A DNA stretch of 64,000 nucleotides from Bacteriovoracaceae bacterium (GCA_024711325.1 JANJTC010000003.1:248001-312000); one strand, 5' to 3'. Counted from the stretch's first letter, positions 1-10,487 are shown. Numbers and translations: made by a program. The notes: generated from the sequence alone by a model not told the origin.

Positions 1-527
1 GATCTTGAATAAGGTTCTCGGGGAATTGGTCTAAAAACACCTACAATGCTTGCTACTAGTCTTTTACAAAATCCGAAAATACTAAGAGGTCCTTGAGAAT
101 AAACTAATGGTACGAGTTTTTCATAATAGGCCCTGGCCGAAGAGGGAACTTTATCGTTCTTACTGAAAAGCGCAATCATGTCTTTCCTGGTTTCTTTCCA
201 GGTATCAATCCGGGCAACGGCCACAATGAGTTCCTGAGCAGTCTTTGCTGCTGGCTGATTGAAGCAGGCCTCTACAATTTCTGATTTTTTTCGAGGATCT
301 TGCACCCAATAAAATTCCCAGGGTTGAAGATTGGAAGAATTCGCGGCATCTAATCCCCAATTGAGTACTTGTTCCATTACTTCTTTAGGAACTCGTTGAG
401 TCGTATAAACTCTGACTGATCTGCGATTACGAATGATATTATCAAAGGCTTCGGGAGATGTTTCTCGTAGGTCTTCCTGATAATCCATTTCGGGAGTGCG
501 GGTTAGAATTTCGGTTGGATCCTTCAT
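1..527 (-). CDS. nitroreductase family protein, C-terminus beyond window edge
   Basis: Reading the complement from an ATG at 527 gives about 175 residues with no stop before the window edge. Near residues 31-75 there is an arginine pair followed by SVRVYT, then AANSSNLQPWEFYWV. This is the usual N-terminal FMN-binding signature of nitroreductase/NADH-flavin oxidoreductases (R-R-S-x-R-x-[FY] and N-x-Q-P-W-x-F). The family uses NAD(P)H and FMN to reduce nitro compounds, quinones or similar substrates; the substrate cannot be told here. It follows the secreted-protein gene at 542-1939 on the same strand with a 14-base gap, so the two may be co-transcribed. The upstream AAAGAGAT is a weak ribosome site. 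Confidence 0.8.
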   Translation of the reverse strand, partial: MKDPTEILTRTPEMDYQEDLRETSPEAFDNIIRNRRSVRVYTTQRVPKEVMEQVLNWGLDAANSSNLQPWEFYWVQDPRKKSEIVEACFNQPAAKTAQELIVAVARIDTWKETRKDMIALFSKNDKVPSSARAYYEKLVPLVYSQGPLSIFGFCKRLVASIVGVFRPIPREPYSR

Positions 528-541
528 CGGTATCTCTTTTT

Positions 542-1939
542 TTAGAATTTGCGTTCATACTTTATCCCTAAGGTATGAATAAGATCGGCCCGGTTTCTAT
601 TGTCGTCTTCAGCGTGGGCATATCTTCTGGTTAGAGGATCCTTATGTTGATCCACTCCTGCAAATACTTTTAGCACGTTTCCTTTTTTATCACTATAGAC
701 AGTGCCATATAAAGTCACGCCGATGTTGGTATAACTTTTATTATCGCCATAATGCTTATGATCAGCTTTAAGACGCGCTTCAAGCACTGGGGGACTTCCT
801 GCTTGAGAACGAAAGAGCTGGTTTGTATTAACTGCCACTTCTGTGGAGAGTCCAACAAAAGAATTCTCCATTCCGGCGGTACTGCCCTGTACTTTGCCTT
901 CTATGGCATATTTAACACCTAACCAGGTGAGGGGAGTTGAAGATTTTTCCATACCAACCGCCAGCCCGGTTTGGAGTCTGGTCTCATTGTTTCGATGTGG
1001 TAAATTATGATATTGGATTGCTCCCCCCCATTCATGCCACTTGTCCTGGATTTTTGGAGCGAGACCACCTGAATCAGTTAAACGCTCTACTGAGCCAATT
1101 ACTTTAAAGTATTTATCACCGTTAGTTTGATTCACACGAACTTCGAATAAGAGGCCATCAACAGTAACCAGATTTTGATAGCGGCGATTTTCTTCATCTC
1201 TTATTTTGTTATTAACACGTGCGAGTTCACTGTAAGCATCGGTATATTGCGAAAGCTTGAGGCCGCCTTTTTCATAATTCATTTCGGCGCTCCAGTTTAA
1301 ACCAAAGGTATAACCCCGGTCATCACCTTCCCACCAGGGTAAGTCCTGTTCATTTTCTATAAACTGTCTTCCAATTCCGTGGAAAAAATTATCATTTTTT
1401 GTTCCGAACTCCAGTGAAATATCCTGCAGTTTACCCAATTTAAGAAAGCCTTCACTGGCCATCTTTTGATCCACTAACTCTCTTTCAATCTTTAACTGTG
1501 ATTCAGGATCAAAACGTAGATCAATAAAAGGCGTCACTGTGAGTTCTTTTTCAGATTCCAGACATTCTTCCACCGAACCCAGCTGGTCAGGCAGTTGACT
1601 CAGACTTTTTAGAGCAGGTGTAAGAAGGGCCTCATCACCTGGATACTCAAAACGGAACTTCTCTTCAAAATGAGCAAGAATGATTTTCTTAAGCTGGACC
1701 TGATCAGAATTCACATCATCAGAATACTGACTCATGTTTTTTTCTAGCTGCTGGTACTGATCTGCAAGATCGGCCGTTGGTGTGAGCTTAAAAGAACTGC
1801 GATTTTTCAAGCAGACCAGTTCGTATTGAGAGACTTCTTTCTGGTAAAATAGCTGACAGGCCTTATTAGCACTGGTGAACACAGGATGAGTGCTTTCGGC
1901 CCTTAGACCTGAAATAATGAATAATAAAATGAGCATCAT
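542..1939 (-). CDS. secreted/outer-membrane barrel-like protein, function unknown
   Basis: The 465-residue product starts with a short hydrophobic signal peptide (residues 2-13, ending SGLRAES). Residues about 15-150 are mainly helical and contain three cysteines. From about residue 180 the sequence alternates polar and hydrophobic residues in strand-like blocks (for example GYTFGLNWSAEMNY and GGAIQYHN), and the last residues are LGIKYERKF, ending in the aromatic residue typical of outer-membrane barrels. No known family was recognised. It lies 71 bases downstream of the SNF2 helicase on the same strand. The barrel call is inferred from the pattern only. Confidence 0.6.
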   Translation of the reverse strand: MMLILLFIISGLRAESTHPVFTSANKACQLFYQKEVSQYELVCLKNRSSFKLTPTADLADQYQQLEKNMSQYSDDVNSDQVQLKKIILAHFEEKFRFEYPGDEALLTPALKSLSQLPDQLGSVEECLESEKELTVTPFIDLRFDPESQLKIERELVDQKMASEGFLKLGKLQDISLEFGTKNDNFFHGIGRQFIENEQDLPWWEGDDRGYTFGLNWSAEMNYEKGGLKLSQYTDAYSELARVNNKIRDEENRRYQNLVTVDGLLFEVRVNQTNGDKYFKVIGSVERLTDSGGLAPKIQDKWHEWGGAIQYHNLPHRNNETRLQTGLAVGMEKSSTPLTWLGVKYAIEGKVQGSTAGMENSFVGLSTEVAVNTNQLFRSQAGSPPVLEARLKADHKHYGDNKSYTNIGVTLYGTVYSDKKGNVLKVFAGVDQHKDPLTRRYAHAEDDNRNRADLIHTLGIKYERKF

Positions 1940-2010
1940 AGGTTCATATACCTGATGCTTACTGATCGGTTTAATCGGGAAATATCATTAAAATTTAATT
2001 TTTATTGAGG

Positions 2011-5000
2011 TCAGCTCAAAAGATGCTGGAAATCATTCATATCCAGCTTACCGCTGAAGTATTCATCATCATCTTCTGCCATGAGATCCCGGAAGAGCTC
2101 TCGTTTACTTTGCTGAAGGATCAGAACCTTCTCTTCAACGGATTCTTTAATAATAGGACGATAAACTGTCAGTTTATTTTCCTGGCCGATACGATGGGCC
2201 CGGTCAATTGCCTGTCTTTCTACCGCCGGATTCCACCAAGGATCCATCAGGAAGATGTAGCTTGCGGCCGTTAAATTTAATCCAAAGCCCCCGGCCTTAA
2301 GCGAAATAAGGAAAATCTGGGCATCTCCATTCTGGAAGAGCTCAACCATTTCCCCACGCTTCTTAATAGTCTGAGAACCATCAATCCGGGCCATTTTCCA
2401 GCCTGCTACTTTAATTTTATTCTCAATCATATCCAGATAAGTGGTGAACTGAGAGAAGACTAAAGTCTTGTGACCTTCGCCCACTAATTGTTCAAGATTT
2501 TCCATTAAGAAATCAATCTTGGTTGATTGGAGCTGCGGCTGCTTCTGCCATAAGCAAAGTTGCCTCATCTCAAGCAGTGATTTTAAAACTTCGCCGTAGC
2601 GTTTGGCACCCGGGGCCAGCATGCTGGAGCGAACAGCATTGAGTTTGTTCTGGTAAGTCTCGCGCTCTTCCGGTGTGAAATCCAGGAAGACGTGATTTTC
2701 GACTTTCTCCGGTAACTCTTTTAAAACCTGATCTTTTGTCCGTCTTAGAATAAAAGGTTTAACCGTTCTTCGGGCGAGGAGGCGATTTTTGTTTTTAGAT
2801 GTTGATTTAACAACGCCTAAATCACCCCAGACTCCCGGAACACACAGGTCCATGATGTTGTAGAATTCAGATAAATCATTCTCAACCGGTGTACCAGTCA
2901 AACAGATGCGGAATTTGGCCTTAAGTTGTCGGGCGGCATTGGCACCGAGTGAACGGATATTTTTTAAGTGCTGAACTTCATCAAAAATCAGAATATCAAA
3001 TTCATCTTCGCCCAAAGTGGAAAAGGACTCTTTCTTCATCAGACCATAGGAAGTTAAAACCACTTTAGCGTCAGTTTTAAACTCCCTCTCATCTCCATAA
3101 TAAATGGAGTAGGTAAGGTCTGAGAATTTTTCAAGTTCATTTCTCCAGTTATAGAGAATTGAGACCGGACATATAATCAGAATTTTTTTAACCTTATCTT
3201 TCAAAGTCTGAAGCAGCATGATGGTCTGAAGTGTTTTACCTAGACCCATATCATCGGCCAGACAGGCGCCGAATTTATGTTCATAAAGAAAACGCAGCCA
3301 ATTATAACCACTCAGTTGATAAGGACGGGCAATCTCGGCGTATCGAGGATCCACTTCATACTGGGGCATGTCCTGCATGGTCATGATCTTCTCGCAGAAT
3401 TTTTCTTCTTCCTCAGTTAAAGCACCTTCAATACCCAGCCGCTTTAATTCAAAGAGTTCAAAAATTCTTGAGCGCTGAAGGAAAAGTCCAAAACGCGAAA
3501 GGCCTTTGGCCCCTTGCTCTTTCTTTTCACCTTCATACTTCGTATAGCGCTTCATAAAGCGCAGTAGGTCCTTCTGCTCATCAGATAAGAGAACCAGACC
3601 TTTATTGGAAAGGAGGAAGTTATCTGTGATCTCAGCGTTCTTGATCACATCCAGATCATCATCGGTCACCACGAGATCCATCTGGAACCAATCCAGACGC
3701 TCTTTGTTTCTCTCGAAACGAATGGTGCTCTTCCAGGTTCTGATCTGCTGCTGATCATAGAAGATAGGAATATTTAGTGGAGTCAGTTGCTGATAAAAAT
3801 TCGCAACTCCTTCCAGAAGATTATTCTTTGGAATTTGAAAAATGATCTTGCGATCATCCTTGAAGTAGAATGATGTTTTAAATCCTAGTTCTCCGAAGCT
3901 ATCCAGGAATGCCAGAAAAACTTTTTTAAAAGTCCTGGTCTTCAGCATGAAGACTTTTTTAAATGTCGGATCAAAAAATGGCAGCTCGTCTTCTTTCATC
4001 AGAAGGGCGATCCATTCAGACATGAGATTTTTCTTGGAAGCAGTATGCAGATACTTCTTATGGAAAAAAGTTTCCCGGTCAAAATCCTCGATCAGGGTTT
4101 TGAAGAATAACATGGCATCATTCTTGGTCCGGAAACTTCCCGCCCAGCCTTGTTCACTGACAAAAAGCAGGAAAGGGGAAGGCATAGGAACGAGTTTTTG
4201 GTCAGGCGTGAAGAGTTCCAGCTCAAGATTGAGAAAACTCTTTCGAGGAGAAGGATTGATCGAGAAGCGATATTCCATGTCTTCCACAGGGAAGCTTTCC
4301 CAAAGTTCGCCTTCAATCAAAACATCACCGATACCTTTTTCCCGTAATGGCAGAAAAAGGCGGATAAAATTCTGGATGTCACCGACTACATCTGTGAGCT
4401 TTAATTTCGAAACCAATTCTCTTACATCATTAGGAAGGTCGTAAGCCTCACCGTTTTTCCAATTGAAGAGATAGAGAACATCAAAGATTGAGACTTCTGT
4501 GATGATATCGTCTTCATCTTGCAGGCTAAATTGATAAGTGTATTTCTCATCAATATAAAGCACATCCCGGTATTCTTCCAATTCCGAGGCTTTGATGAGA
4601 TTAACCAGAAGTTTCCCCTTCCATCTCGATGGGGCCGGGAAGTTAATCACTTTTCGATTTGTCAGAGTGTACTGAAGAGAACTGAAAGTTGAGTTCATCT
4701 TCGCACCTGGAATGTTGGGTGCTGATTTTAAGAGTGTTCCATATCTTTCAACGTGAACACCTTCCTGGGCCATGAGACTCAAGGAAATAGGATGCCCACC
4801 GGCCTTTTCATTTTTGTGACGAAGCTCATCGAATTTTAAAAGAAGGCTCGCCGTATGATGGCAAGGCTTCTCGGCGTTCCAAAGTTTACATGTACACTGA
4901 GTGGTCAGGTTACCTTGTTTGTAACTGACCTTAGATTCGTAATTGGTATTATTCTCCGCCAGAATTCCACTTACAATGAAGTAGGTTTCAAAGGTTCCTT

Positions 5001-5121
5001 TCATGAATGAAAGAGAAACCCGGCCTTGTTCGACCATTTTTTGTGCGAGAAAAACTACTGAAGGTTCAAAACTCTTCTGTAATAGATCCTGAATTGGGGA
5101 CTCGATATGCGTATATTCCAT
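2011..5121 (-). CDS. SWIM zinc-finger SNF2/Rad54-type DNA helicase
   Basis: The 1036-residue protein has a SWIM zinc-binding motif near residues 75-90 (CTCKLWNAEKPCHH). A long middle segment without recognised motifs follows, then a C-terminal SNF2 ATPase. Visible helicase motifs are ADDMGLGKTLQT (motif I), DEVQH (motif II, in place of the common DEAQ), LTGTPVEND (III), VFSQFTTYLD (IV) and QAIDRAHRIGQ (VI). Such proteins are bacterial Swi2/Snf2 translocases thought to remodel DNA-bound complexes, including RNA polymerase; the target here is unknown. The ATG at 5121 has no strong Shine-Dalgarno, but a promoter-like sequence lies just upstream (5145-5173). Length fits the bacterial SWIM-SNF2 class. 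Confidence 0.93.
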   Translation of the reverse strand: MEYTHIESPIQDLLQKSFEPSVVFLAQKMVEQGRVSLSFMKGTFETYFIVSGILAENNTNYESKVSYKQGNLTTQCTCKLWNAEKPCHHTASLLLKFDELRHKNEKAGGHPISLSLMAQEGVHVERYGTLLKSAPNIPGAKMNSTFSSLQYTLTNRKVINFPAPSRWKGKLLVNLIKASELEEYRDVLYIDEKYTYQFSLQDEDDIITEVSIFDVLYLFNWKNGEAYDLPNDVRELVSKLKLTDVVGDIQNFIRLFLPLREKGIGDVLIEGELWESFPVEDMEYRFSINPSPRKSFLNLELELFTPDQKLVPMPSPFLLFVSEQGWAGSFRTKNDAMLFFKTLIEDFDRETFFHKKYLHTASKKNLMSEWIALLMKEDELPFFDPTFKKVFMLKTRTFKKVFLAFLDSFGELGFKTSFYFKDDRKIIFQIPKNNLLEGVANFYQQLTPLNIPIFYDQQQIRTWKSTIRFERNKERLDWFQMDLVVTDDDLDVIKNAEITDNFLLSNKGLVLLSDEQKDLLRFMKRYTKYEGEKKEQGAKGLSRFGLFLQRSRIFELFELKRLGIEGALTEEEEKFCEKIMTMQDMPQYEVDPRYAEIARPYQLSGYNWLRFLYEHKFGACLADDMGLGKTLQTIMLLQTLKDKVKKILIICPVSILYNWRNELEKFSDLTYSIYYGDEREFKTDAKVVLTSYGLMKKESFSTLGEDEFDILIFDEVQHLKNIRSLGANAARQLKAKFRICLTGTPVENDLSEFYNIMDLCVPGVWGDLGVVKSTSKNKNRLLARRTVKPFILRRTKDQVLKELPEKVENHVFLDFTPEERETYQNKLNAVRSSMLAPGAKRYGEVLKSLLEMRQLCLWQKQPQLQSTKIDFLMENLEQLVGEGHKTLVFSQFTTYLDMIENKIKVAGWKMARIDGSQTIKKRGEMVELFQNGDAQIFLISLKAGGFGLNLTAASYIFLMDPWWNPAVERQAIDRAHRIGQENKLTVYRPIIKESVEEKVLILQQSKRELFRDLMAEDDDEYFSGKLDMNDFQHLLS

Positions 5122-5144
5122 TTAGCTCAATTTTCCAAAAGTTT

Positions 5145-5173
5145 AGTATAGTCCGATTTTTCCTAAATGGCAG
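5145..5173 (-). promoter_or_regulatory. sigma-70-type promoter for the SNF2 helicase
   Basis: On the minus strand CTGCCA (5173-5168) and TATACT (5150-5145) are separated by 17 bases. The -10 matches the consensus at 5 of 6 positions and the -35 at 4 of 6. Transcription would begin roughly 17 bases before the helicase ATG. Confidence 0.5.
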
Positions 5174-5194
5174 GTTAATTAAGAGGTAAAAAAA

Positions 5195-5216
5195 AAGGGC
5201 CGGAAAACCGGCCCTT
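5195..5216 (-). terminator. rho-independent terminator after rpoD
   Basis: An inverted repeat AAGGGCCGG / CCGGCCCTT with a four-base loop lies immediately after the rpoD stop codon. Read on the minus strand it is followed by a run of about nine T residues (5195-5187), so it should stop transcription of trmB-dnaG-rpoD. Confidence 0.88.
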
Positions 5217-5221
5217 CATTT

Positions 5222-6961
5222 TTAGTTATCGAGATACGATTTAAGAAGCTTAGCTCGGCTTGGATGGCGAAGCTTACGAAGCGCTTTGGCCTCAATCTGA
5301 CGAATACGTTCACGAGTAACGAAGAAATCCTGACCAACTTCTTCAAGAGTATGATCTGATTTTTCACCGATACCAAAACGCATACGAAGGACTTTTTCTT
5401 CTCTTGGAGTCAGAGTTGAAAGTACTGAACGAGTTTGTTCAGAAAGCGTCACACTCATCACAGCATCAGCAGGAGAGATGATCTTTTTATCTTCAATGAA
5501 GTCACCCAAAGATGAATCCTCTTCTTCTCCGATTGGAGTTTCAAGAGAGATGGGCTCTTTTGAGATTTTGAAGACTTTTTTCACTTTATCTACTGAGAGT
5601 TCCATCTTCTCTGCAATTTCTTCCGGAGTTGGTTCACGACCAAGTTCCTGGATCAGTTGACGAGAAGTCCGGGCCAGCTTGTTAATGGTTTCGATCATGT
5701 GAACCGGAATACGGATAGTACGGCCCTGATCGGCAATTGCACGTGTGATGGCCTGACGAATCCACCAGGTCGCATAAGTTGAGAACTTATATCCACGACG
5801 GTATTCAAACTTATCAACGGCCTTCATCAAACCGATGTTTCCTTCCTGAATCAAATCCAGGAACTGAAGACCACGGTTGGTGTATTTCTTAGAAATAGAA
5901 ACCACGAGACGAAGGTTGGCCTCAACCAGCTGAGATTTAGCTTTATCGGCTTTTTCTTCACCAGTGATGATGATGTTATAAACTGAAAGGATATCTTCAA
6001 ACGCCATACCAGCGTCAATGGCAAGACGACGAAGTTTACGAAGAATATCTTCCTGAGTCCTTACCATCTGTTCGATTTTTGCGTCTGTCGTGAAAAGGTT
6101 ACGTGCTAGCTCACGCTTAAACGCATCATCTTCCAACAAACGGTCGTAAAGAACTTTGTATTCATCATCGTTATTTACTTCAAGAAACTTATAGATACGT
6201 TCTTGTTGCTCGTATAACTCACGGAATTGGAGGAAGTAGCTCTTCACCGGCTCGGTGAAAGAGTTGATGATCTTACGGTTAAAAGTCAGGTCAACGAGTT
6301 CGTTACCAACTTCATCCATAACTTTCTGTTCATCTTTTTCCATTTTCTTCAGAGTTCCGTCTTCATTCACAATTTGTGTCAGAAGGTCCTTAACGTGTTC
6401 TACCACGCCAAAGATACGGTCTCTGGTTTCATGAATTTCTTTTTCAGTTGATTCATCATCCAGACCACGAACCAGATCTTTCACATACTCATTCTGCTCT
6501 TCAGCTTGAACGACTTTATTCTTAAGTTTAACGATCTCTTCAAGAGCATGTTTTGACTTAAGACAAGAAAGGACGATTTCTTTTTCACCTTCTTCAATCT
6601 CTTTAGCGATTTTAACTTCGCCTTCTCGAGTAAGGAGGGCAACTGATCCCATCTTTTTAAGATATAGTTTAACCGGGTCACTTGATGAGGCACGAAGCTC
6701 GGCTTCTTCATCAATAGTGAGAGGGTCTTCCGCAACTTCAGTGCTGGACTTCTCAGAGTCCTCTTCATCAACTTCCGGTGATTTTACCAGAATGCGGGCT
6801 TCTTCAATCTTGTCCATGATCTGATCAAGTGAAGCAGGATCAACGATGTTCGCCGGGATGGCGTCATTGATTTCTTCCGGAGTAAGATAAGTTTGATCTT
6901 TCCCCTTCATGACAAGACGAGAAAATTCCCGTGAGTTTAAAAAGGCAACGACGACTGACAT
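5222..6961 (-). CDS. rpoD: primary sigma factor RpoD (sigma-70)
   Basis: The product is 579 residues. Region 1.1 lies near the start, followed by [21 protein letters not shown] (region 1.2) and a non-conserved acidic insert. Region 2 reads [25 protein letters not shown] and continues to [13 protein letters not shown]. Region 3 includes [13 protein letters not shown], and region 4 ends [13 protein letters not shown] then [20 protein letters not shown]. This is the housekeeping sigma factor, which melts the -10 element and directs RNA polymerase to most promoters. The ATG at 6961 is preceded by AGGAGA. It starts 8 bases after dnaG, in the conserved dnaG-rpoD order, and ends at a strong terminator. 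Confidence 0.98.
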   Translation of the reverse strand: MSVVVAFLNSREFSRLVMKGKDQTYLTPEEINDAIPANIVDPASLDQIMDKIEEARILVKSPEVDEEDSEKSSTEVAEDPLTIDEEAELRASSSDPVKLYLKKMGSVALLTREGEVKIAKEIEEGEKEIVLSCLKSKHALEEIVKLKNKVVQAEEQNEYVKDLVRGLDDESTEKEIHETRDRIFGVVEHVKDLLTQIVNEDGTLKKMEKDEQKVMDEVGNELVDLTFNRKIINSFTEPVKSYFLQFRELYEQQERIYKFLEVNNDDEYKVLYDRLLEDDAFKRELARNLFTTDAKIEQMVRTQEDILRKLRRLAIDAGMAFEDILSVYNIIITGEEKADKAKSQLVEANLRLVVSISKKYTNRGLQFLDLIQEGNIGLMKAVDKFEYRRGYKFSTYATWWIRQAITRAIADQGRTIRIPVHMIETINKLARTSRQLIQELGREPTPEEIAEKMELSVDKVKKVFKISKEPISLETPIGEEEDSSLGDFIEDKKIISPADAVMSVTLSEQTRSVLSTLTPREEKVLRMRFGIGEKSDHTLEEVGQDFFVTRERIRQIEAKALRKLRHPSRAKLLKSYLDN

Positions 6962-6969
6962 AGTATCTC

Positions 6970-8841
6970 CTAGGGGCCTGTATTTTTGAGATTCAAAATC
7001 TCTTTATCCAGTTTTGAGATTTCGGACAAAATTAAATCAACTTCAATCTGCGTAGGGGAGGACTTTTGTTTTATGACAAGGTCTTTGCGCCTGGTCTTTA
7101 ACTGGTCCATCCTTAGCATCAAGTGGTAGTCCTTCAACATCCTTTGAATGACTTTCTCATTATATTTATTTCCATACTGGAATAAAGCTTCAGTTCCAAC
7201 ATCTACAATCTCTTTGCTGTAGCCGCCGTATTGAAGTTCTTCCTGAACGATGGAAACATATTCCGCATCGTCGATTTCCAAATAAATTTTAACGAGCCAC
7301 TGAATTAGCTTTTTTACCTCATCATGCCCAATAGTGGCAAGAAATTCATCTGCTTTCAAGTGCGTCAAGAACTCAGGATGACAGAGGATTTCCTTAATAA
7401 ACACCCTCTCACTCTTGGTGGGAGGCGGGAGTACTTGACTTGTAATTTGGTTATGCAAGTTCTGGGCCTCTTCGGCTTCAGTTGCCAGAATTTCTTCTGT
7501 TACTTCCAGTTTGGGTCTTTCAATTACCGTATGAGTCTTTTCTTTCTGACGACTTAGGAACTCTTTATAATTTTCTAAAATTGCTGTGGCATCGGACTTC
7601 ATTCCCAAAATTTTGGCCGCGTTGACCACTCTTTCTGTGGCAGAAAGGTTCTCCTTCAAAGGAGAGACCAATTCTTCCACCTTTCGCAGAAGATCAATTT
7701 TTTGATCTGTTGTGTCAGGGATTTTTTCTGAAAATAACTCCTGAATCAGGACATCAAGGTAGATGGGGGCCTTCTCTATTCGCTCTATCAAGGCGAGTCG
7801 GCCTTCGTTCAGAAGAAACTCGTCTGGATCCTTATGAGGCTCAAAACTAAGATATCGAGGAAGAATTCCGCCCGCCATGAAGTCAGCGTTAATACGATGC
7901 ATGGCCTTCTTTCCGGCCGCATCTGAGTCAAGGGCGAGATAAACATTCTTGGTCATATTAGAAAGGAGCCGAACAGATTGCTCTGACAAGGCAGTACCCA
8001 TGGTTCCAACTGTTTGTTGAAGACCATACTGGTGCATAGTAATGACGTCGATGTTTCCTTCAACCAGAATCACCTGATCATTTTGTCTGATAGCATTTTT
8101 ACCAAAGGCATATCCGAACAGGATCGAGCCTTTATTAAAAATAAATGAATCAAACGAATTAATGTATTTAGCAACATGTCCTGTTACCGTTCTGGCGCTG
8201 TAGCCACGAACCTGTCCTGAGTGATCATGAATCGGAAACATAACTCTGTCTCTGAATTGATCAAAAATGCTATTTTTTTCTTCATTGAATCTGATGATTC
8301 CAATTTCTTTAGCTGTTTGCCGGGCCAAATCTCCATCAGCACCGGGAAGGGAATCAAGGTAATGGAAGAGAGCGTTGCTTCCGGGAGCGTAACCTATTTG
8401 CCACTTCTCAACTGTCTCCTGATCAAGTTGTCTTTTTTTAATGAACTCAGAAAAAAGAGGGGGATTTTGAGAGGCTACTTTTTTATAGAGTTTAACGGAA
8501 GCGTTCAAAACCCGGAAGGCCATTTCGACCTTAGGATTTTTTTTCTTCTCTTTTAATTCTTCAAATGGAAATCCCAGGATCCCGGCAATCTCACGAAGGG
8601 CATCTACAAATTCAACTTTTTTATATTCTTTTACAAAGGTAATGGCGTCACCACCGGCACCACAGGCAAAACATTTGTACATGCCTTTGGTATCATTGAC
8701 CTTGAGAGATGGTTTGGTGTCAGAGTGGAAGGGACAAATAGCTTCGAGGGTAGCGCCTCTCTTATTGAGAGTGATGTAGTGGCCAATCACCGTGGAAACC
8801 GGCGATTCCTTGATCCGATCTTTCAACTCTTCAAAGGCCAT
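6970..8841 (-). CDS. dnaG: DNA primase DnaG
   Basis: The N-terminal CHC2 zinc ribbon ([11 protein letters not shown] ... [10 protein letters not shown], residues about 37-65) and a TOPRIM domain ([17 protein letters not shown] and [11 protein letters not shown], residues about 255-320) identify the replication primase, which lays RNA primers at the fork. The C-terminal 150 residues should be the DnaB-interaction domain. Length (623 residues) is normal. I chose ATG at 8841 rather than the overlapping TTG at 8844, because AAGGA then sits 7-8 bases upstream. The start abuts the trmB stop, so translation is probably coupled to trmB, and rpoD follows after 8 bases. Confidence 0.97.
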   Translation of the reverse strand: MAFEELKDRIKESPVSTVIGHYITLNKRGATLEAICPFHSDTKPSLKVNDTKGMYKCFACGAGGDAITFVKEYKKVEFVDALREIAGILGFPFEELKEKKKNPKVEMAFRVLNASVKLYKKVASQNPPLFSEFIKKRQLDQETVEKWQIGYAPGSNALFHYLDSLPGADGDLARQTAKEIGIIRFNEEKNSIFDQFRDRVMFPIHDHSGQVRGYSARTVTGHVAKYINSFDSFIFNKGSILFGYAFGKNAIRQNDQVILVEGNIDVITMHQYGLQQTVGTMGTALSEQSVRLLSNMTKNVYLALDSDAAGKKAMHRINADFMAGGILPRYLSFEPHKDPDEFLLNEGRLALIERIEKAPIYLDVLIQELFSEKIPDTTDQKIDLLRKVEELVSPLKENLSATERVVNAAKILGMKSDATAILENYKEFLSRQKEKTHTVIERPKLEVTEEILATEAEEAQNLHNQITSQVLPPPTKSERVFIKEILCHPEFLTHLKADEFLATIGHDEVKKLIQWLVKIYLEIDDAEYVSIVQEELQYGGYSKEIVDVGTEALFQYGNKYNEKVIQRMLKDYHLMLRMDQLKTRRKDLVIKQKSSPTQIEVDLILSEISKLDKEILNLKNTGP

Positions 8842-8844
8842 CAA

Positions 8845-9564
8845 CTATCCTTTCAGATTACGAAGCACGATGGATTTGATCAATGTTCCCTGGGATAAAA
8901 ATATTTTTTCAAACTTTGTCGTAAATTGCGAGAGAAAATGTTCAGGATACTCCTGACGAAGATCTTTCGACTGCAATAATACTTCAAAACGATCATCGCC
9001 CTTAAGATGCTCGAGCATCCACTCAAAGTAACCATCGTGATCAGTCTTTACAAACAATGTGCCGCCTGGCTTGAGGACTTTGTGGCAGGCATTTAAAAAT
9101 GGCTTTTGGAATAAGCGCTTTTTATTATGGCGGGTCTTGGGCCATGGATCAGGAAAAAAATAAAACACAGATTGAACTTCACTTTCATCGAACATGAATT
9201 CTAAACGCTCACCACGGGCACGCAGATAACGAAAGTTTTTATGTTCCAGCTTGTTGAGCTTCTGGGCCACGCTATAACTTCGTTTAAAACGATGATCCAA
9301 CCCGATGAAATTGACTTCCGGATACTTCTGGCAATATTCCATCATGAATTCGCCGTAACCGGTGCCGATTTCAACTTCAATTGGTTTTTCGTTGGCAAAA
9401 ATATTTTTCCATTTACCCACATTGGATTCGGCTTCTTCATCCCTTAAAACAAACGAATCAAAAACCTCGAGTTTATCGTGGTATGGATTATCGTGAGTAT
9501 ATTTAAAATCGGCCCGATAACAAAAATTGTCATCGATAGTTTTCTTTAATTTATCTGTTGTCAT
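8845..9564 (-). CDS. trmB: tRNA (guanine-N7-)-methyltransferase TrmB
   Basis: The 239-residue protein has a class I SAM-methyltransferase core: EVEIGTGYGEFMMEY (motif I), NFIGLDHRFKRS (motif II), and the TrmB signature FYFFPDPWPKTRHNKKRLF. It methylates G46 of tRNA to m7G. The frame stays open upstream to 9603, but that extension enters the flagellin terminator T-run, so ATG at 9564 (MTTDKLKK) is the better start. No Shine-Dalgarno precedes it (the upstream bases are TTATTTCCCCTCT). It heads the trmB-dnaG-rpoD cluster, a position often held by rpsU in other proteobacteria. Confidence 0.95.
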   Translation of the reverse strand: MTTDKLKKTIDDNFCYRADFKYTHDNPYHDKLEVFDSFVLRDEEAESNVGKWKNIFANEKPIEVEIGTGYGEFMMEYCQKYPEVNFIGLDHRFKRSYSVAQKLNKLEHKNFRYLRARGERLEFMFDESEVQSVFYFFPDPWPKTRHNKKRLFQKPFLNACHKVLKPGGTLFVKTDHDGYFEWMLEHLKGDDRFEVLLQSKDLRQEYPEHFLSQFTTKFEKIFLSQGTLIKSIVLRNLKG

Positions 9565-9607
9565 AGAGGGGAAATAACAAAAAAACACGTTGCAGTAAAA
9601 CAAAAAA

Positions 9608-9631
9608 GGCCTTTCCCAAGAGGGAAAGGCC
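9608..9631 (-). terminator. rho-independent terminator after flagellin
   Basis: A perfect 10-base-pair stem (GGCCTTTCCC / GGGAAAGGCC) with loop TCTT is followed on the minus strand by six T residues. It lies 22 bases after the flagellin stop and separates fliC from trmB. Confidence 0.92.
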
Positions 9632-9653
9632 AGGTTTTTCAGATTCTAGTGTC

Positions 9654-10487
9654 TTAGCCGATCAACTTAAGGGCATTTTGACCACTTACGTTGGCCTGAG
9701 CAAGTACCGAAGTACCGGCCGCAGTGATGATCTGGTTACGAGCTTGCTTAGCAGTTTCCTCAGCATAATCCACATCGCGGATTCGGCTGTTAGCAGCGCT
9801 CATATTCTCAGTGTAAGTCTGCAAGTTGTTTGAAGTTGAAGTCAGGCGGTTTTGGAGTGAACCAAGAACAGCACGTTGACCCGAAACTTTTTCAATTGCA
9901 GCATCGATATTTGCCAAAGAATCTTGAGAACCTTCTTTAGTCGAAATATCAAGTGAACTCACACCCAGAGATTCGTTTGAAGCATCCAATTGGCCCGCTT
10001 CAAAGCCGATTCGGTTTTCAAAGGCATCGCCTTTTGTACCTACCTGGAACTCATACTGATCACCTTGACCGTTGAGGAGTTTTTTCCCGTTATATTCAGT
10101 AACCTGGGAAATACGATCCATCTCCGATTTCAGCTGTTGGTATTCCAAGTTCGACATTCCTCTCTCTACATCACCCACGGTATCAGAAGATGATTGGATG
10201 GCCAGCTCACGCATACGAGTCAAAATATTTGACGTCTCGTTTAGACCACCCTCAGCTACCTGAACCATGGAAATACCATCGTTCGCGTTTCTGTTTGCCT
10301 GTTGAGACGAACGAATTTCAGCTTTCATTTTCTCTGAAATCGCGAGTCCCGCCGCATCGTCAGCTGACTTAGTGATTCGAGAACCCGAAGAAAGTTTTGA
10401 AAAACTTTCTTGTGATTCTTTGTTCACTTTACCTACTGATGTCTGCGCCTGAAGTGAAGCAACGTTTGTGTTAATTCTGAAACCCAT
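9654..10487 (-). CDS. fliC: flagellin
   Basis: The 277-residue protein begins MGFRINTNVASLQAQTSVGK and ends with an NSRIRDVDYAEETAK block and QNALKLIG. These are the conserved N- and C-terminal D0/D1 helices of flagellin, which pack into the filament core. There is almost no variable D2/D3 region, so this is a minimal flagellin, as is common in Bdellovibrionota. It is exported by the flagellar type III system and has no signal peptide. GGAGGA precedes the ATG by 6-7 bases. A strong terminator follows. The 330-base leader region carries two dyads (see separate entries). Confidence 0.97.
   Translation of the reverse strand: MGFRINTNVASLQAQTSVGKVNKESQESFSKLSSGSRITKSADDAAGLAISEKMKAEIRSSQQANRNANDGISMVQVAEGGLNETSNILTRMRELAIQSSSDTVGDVERGMSNLEYQQLKSEMDRISQVTEYNGKKLLNGQGDQYEFQVGTKGDAFENRIGFEAGQLDASNESLGVSSLDISTKEGSQDSLANIDAAIEKVSGQRAVLGSLQNRLTSTSNNLQTYTENMSAANSRIRDVDYAEETAKQARNQIITAAGTSVLAQANVSGQNALKLIG

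Noticed and set aside
2005..2274. Plus-strand frame antisense to the 3' end of the helicase
   Set aside because: Shadow of the helicase motif VI region; no ribosome site.
3947..4444. 165-codon plus-strand frame inside the SNF2 helicase
   Set aside because: Antisense shadow of a strong coding region, Ser/Arg-rich and without homology to known families.
9565..9603. N-terminal extension of TrmB (MFYCNVFFCYFPS)
   Set aside because: It begins in the flagellin terminator T-run and would add an unlikely Cys/Phe-rich start.
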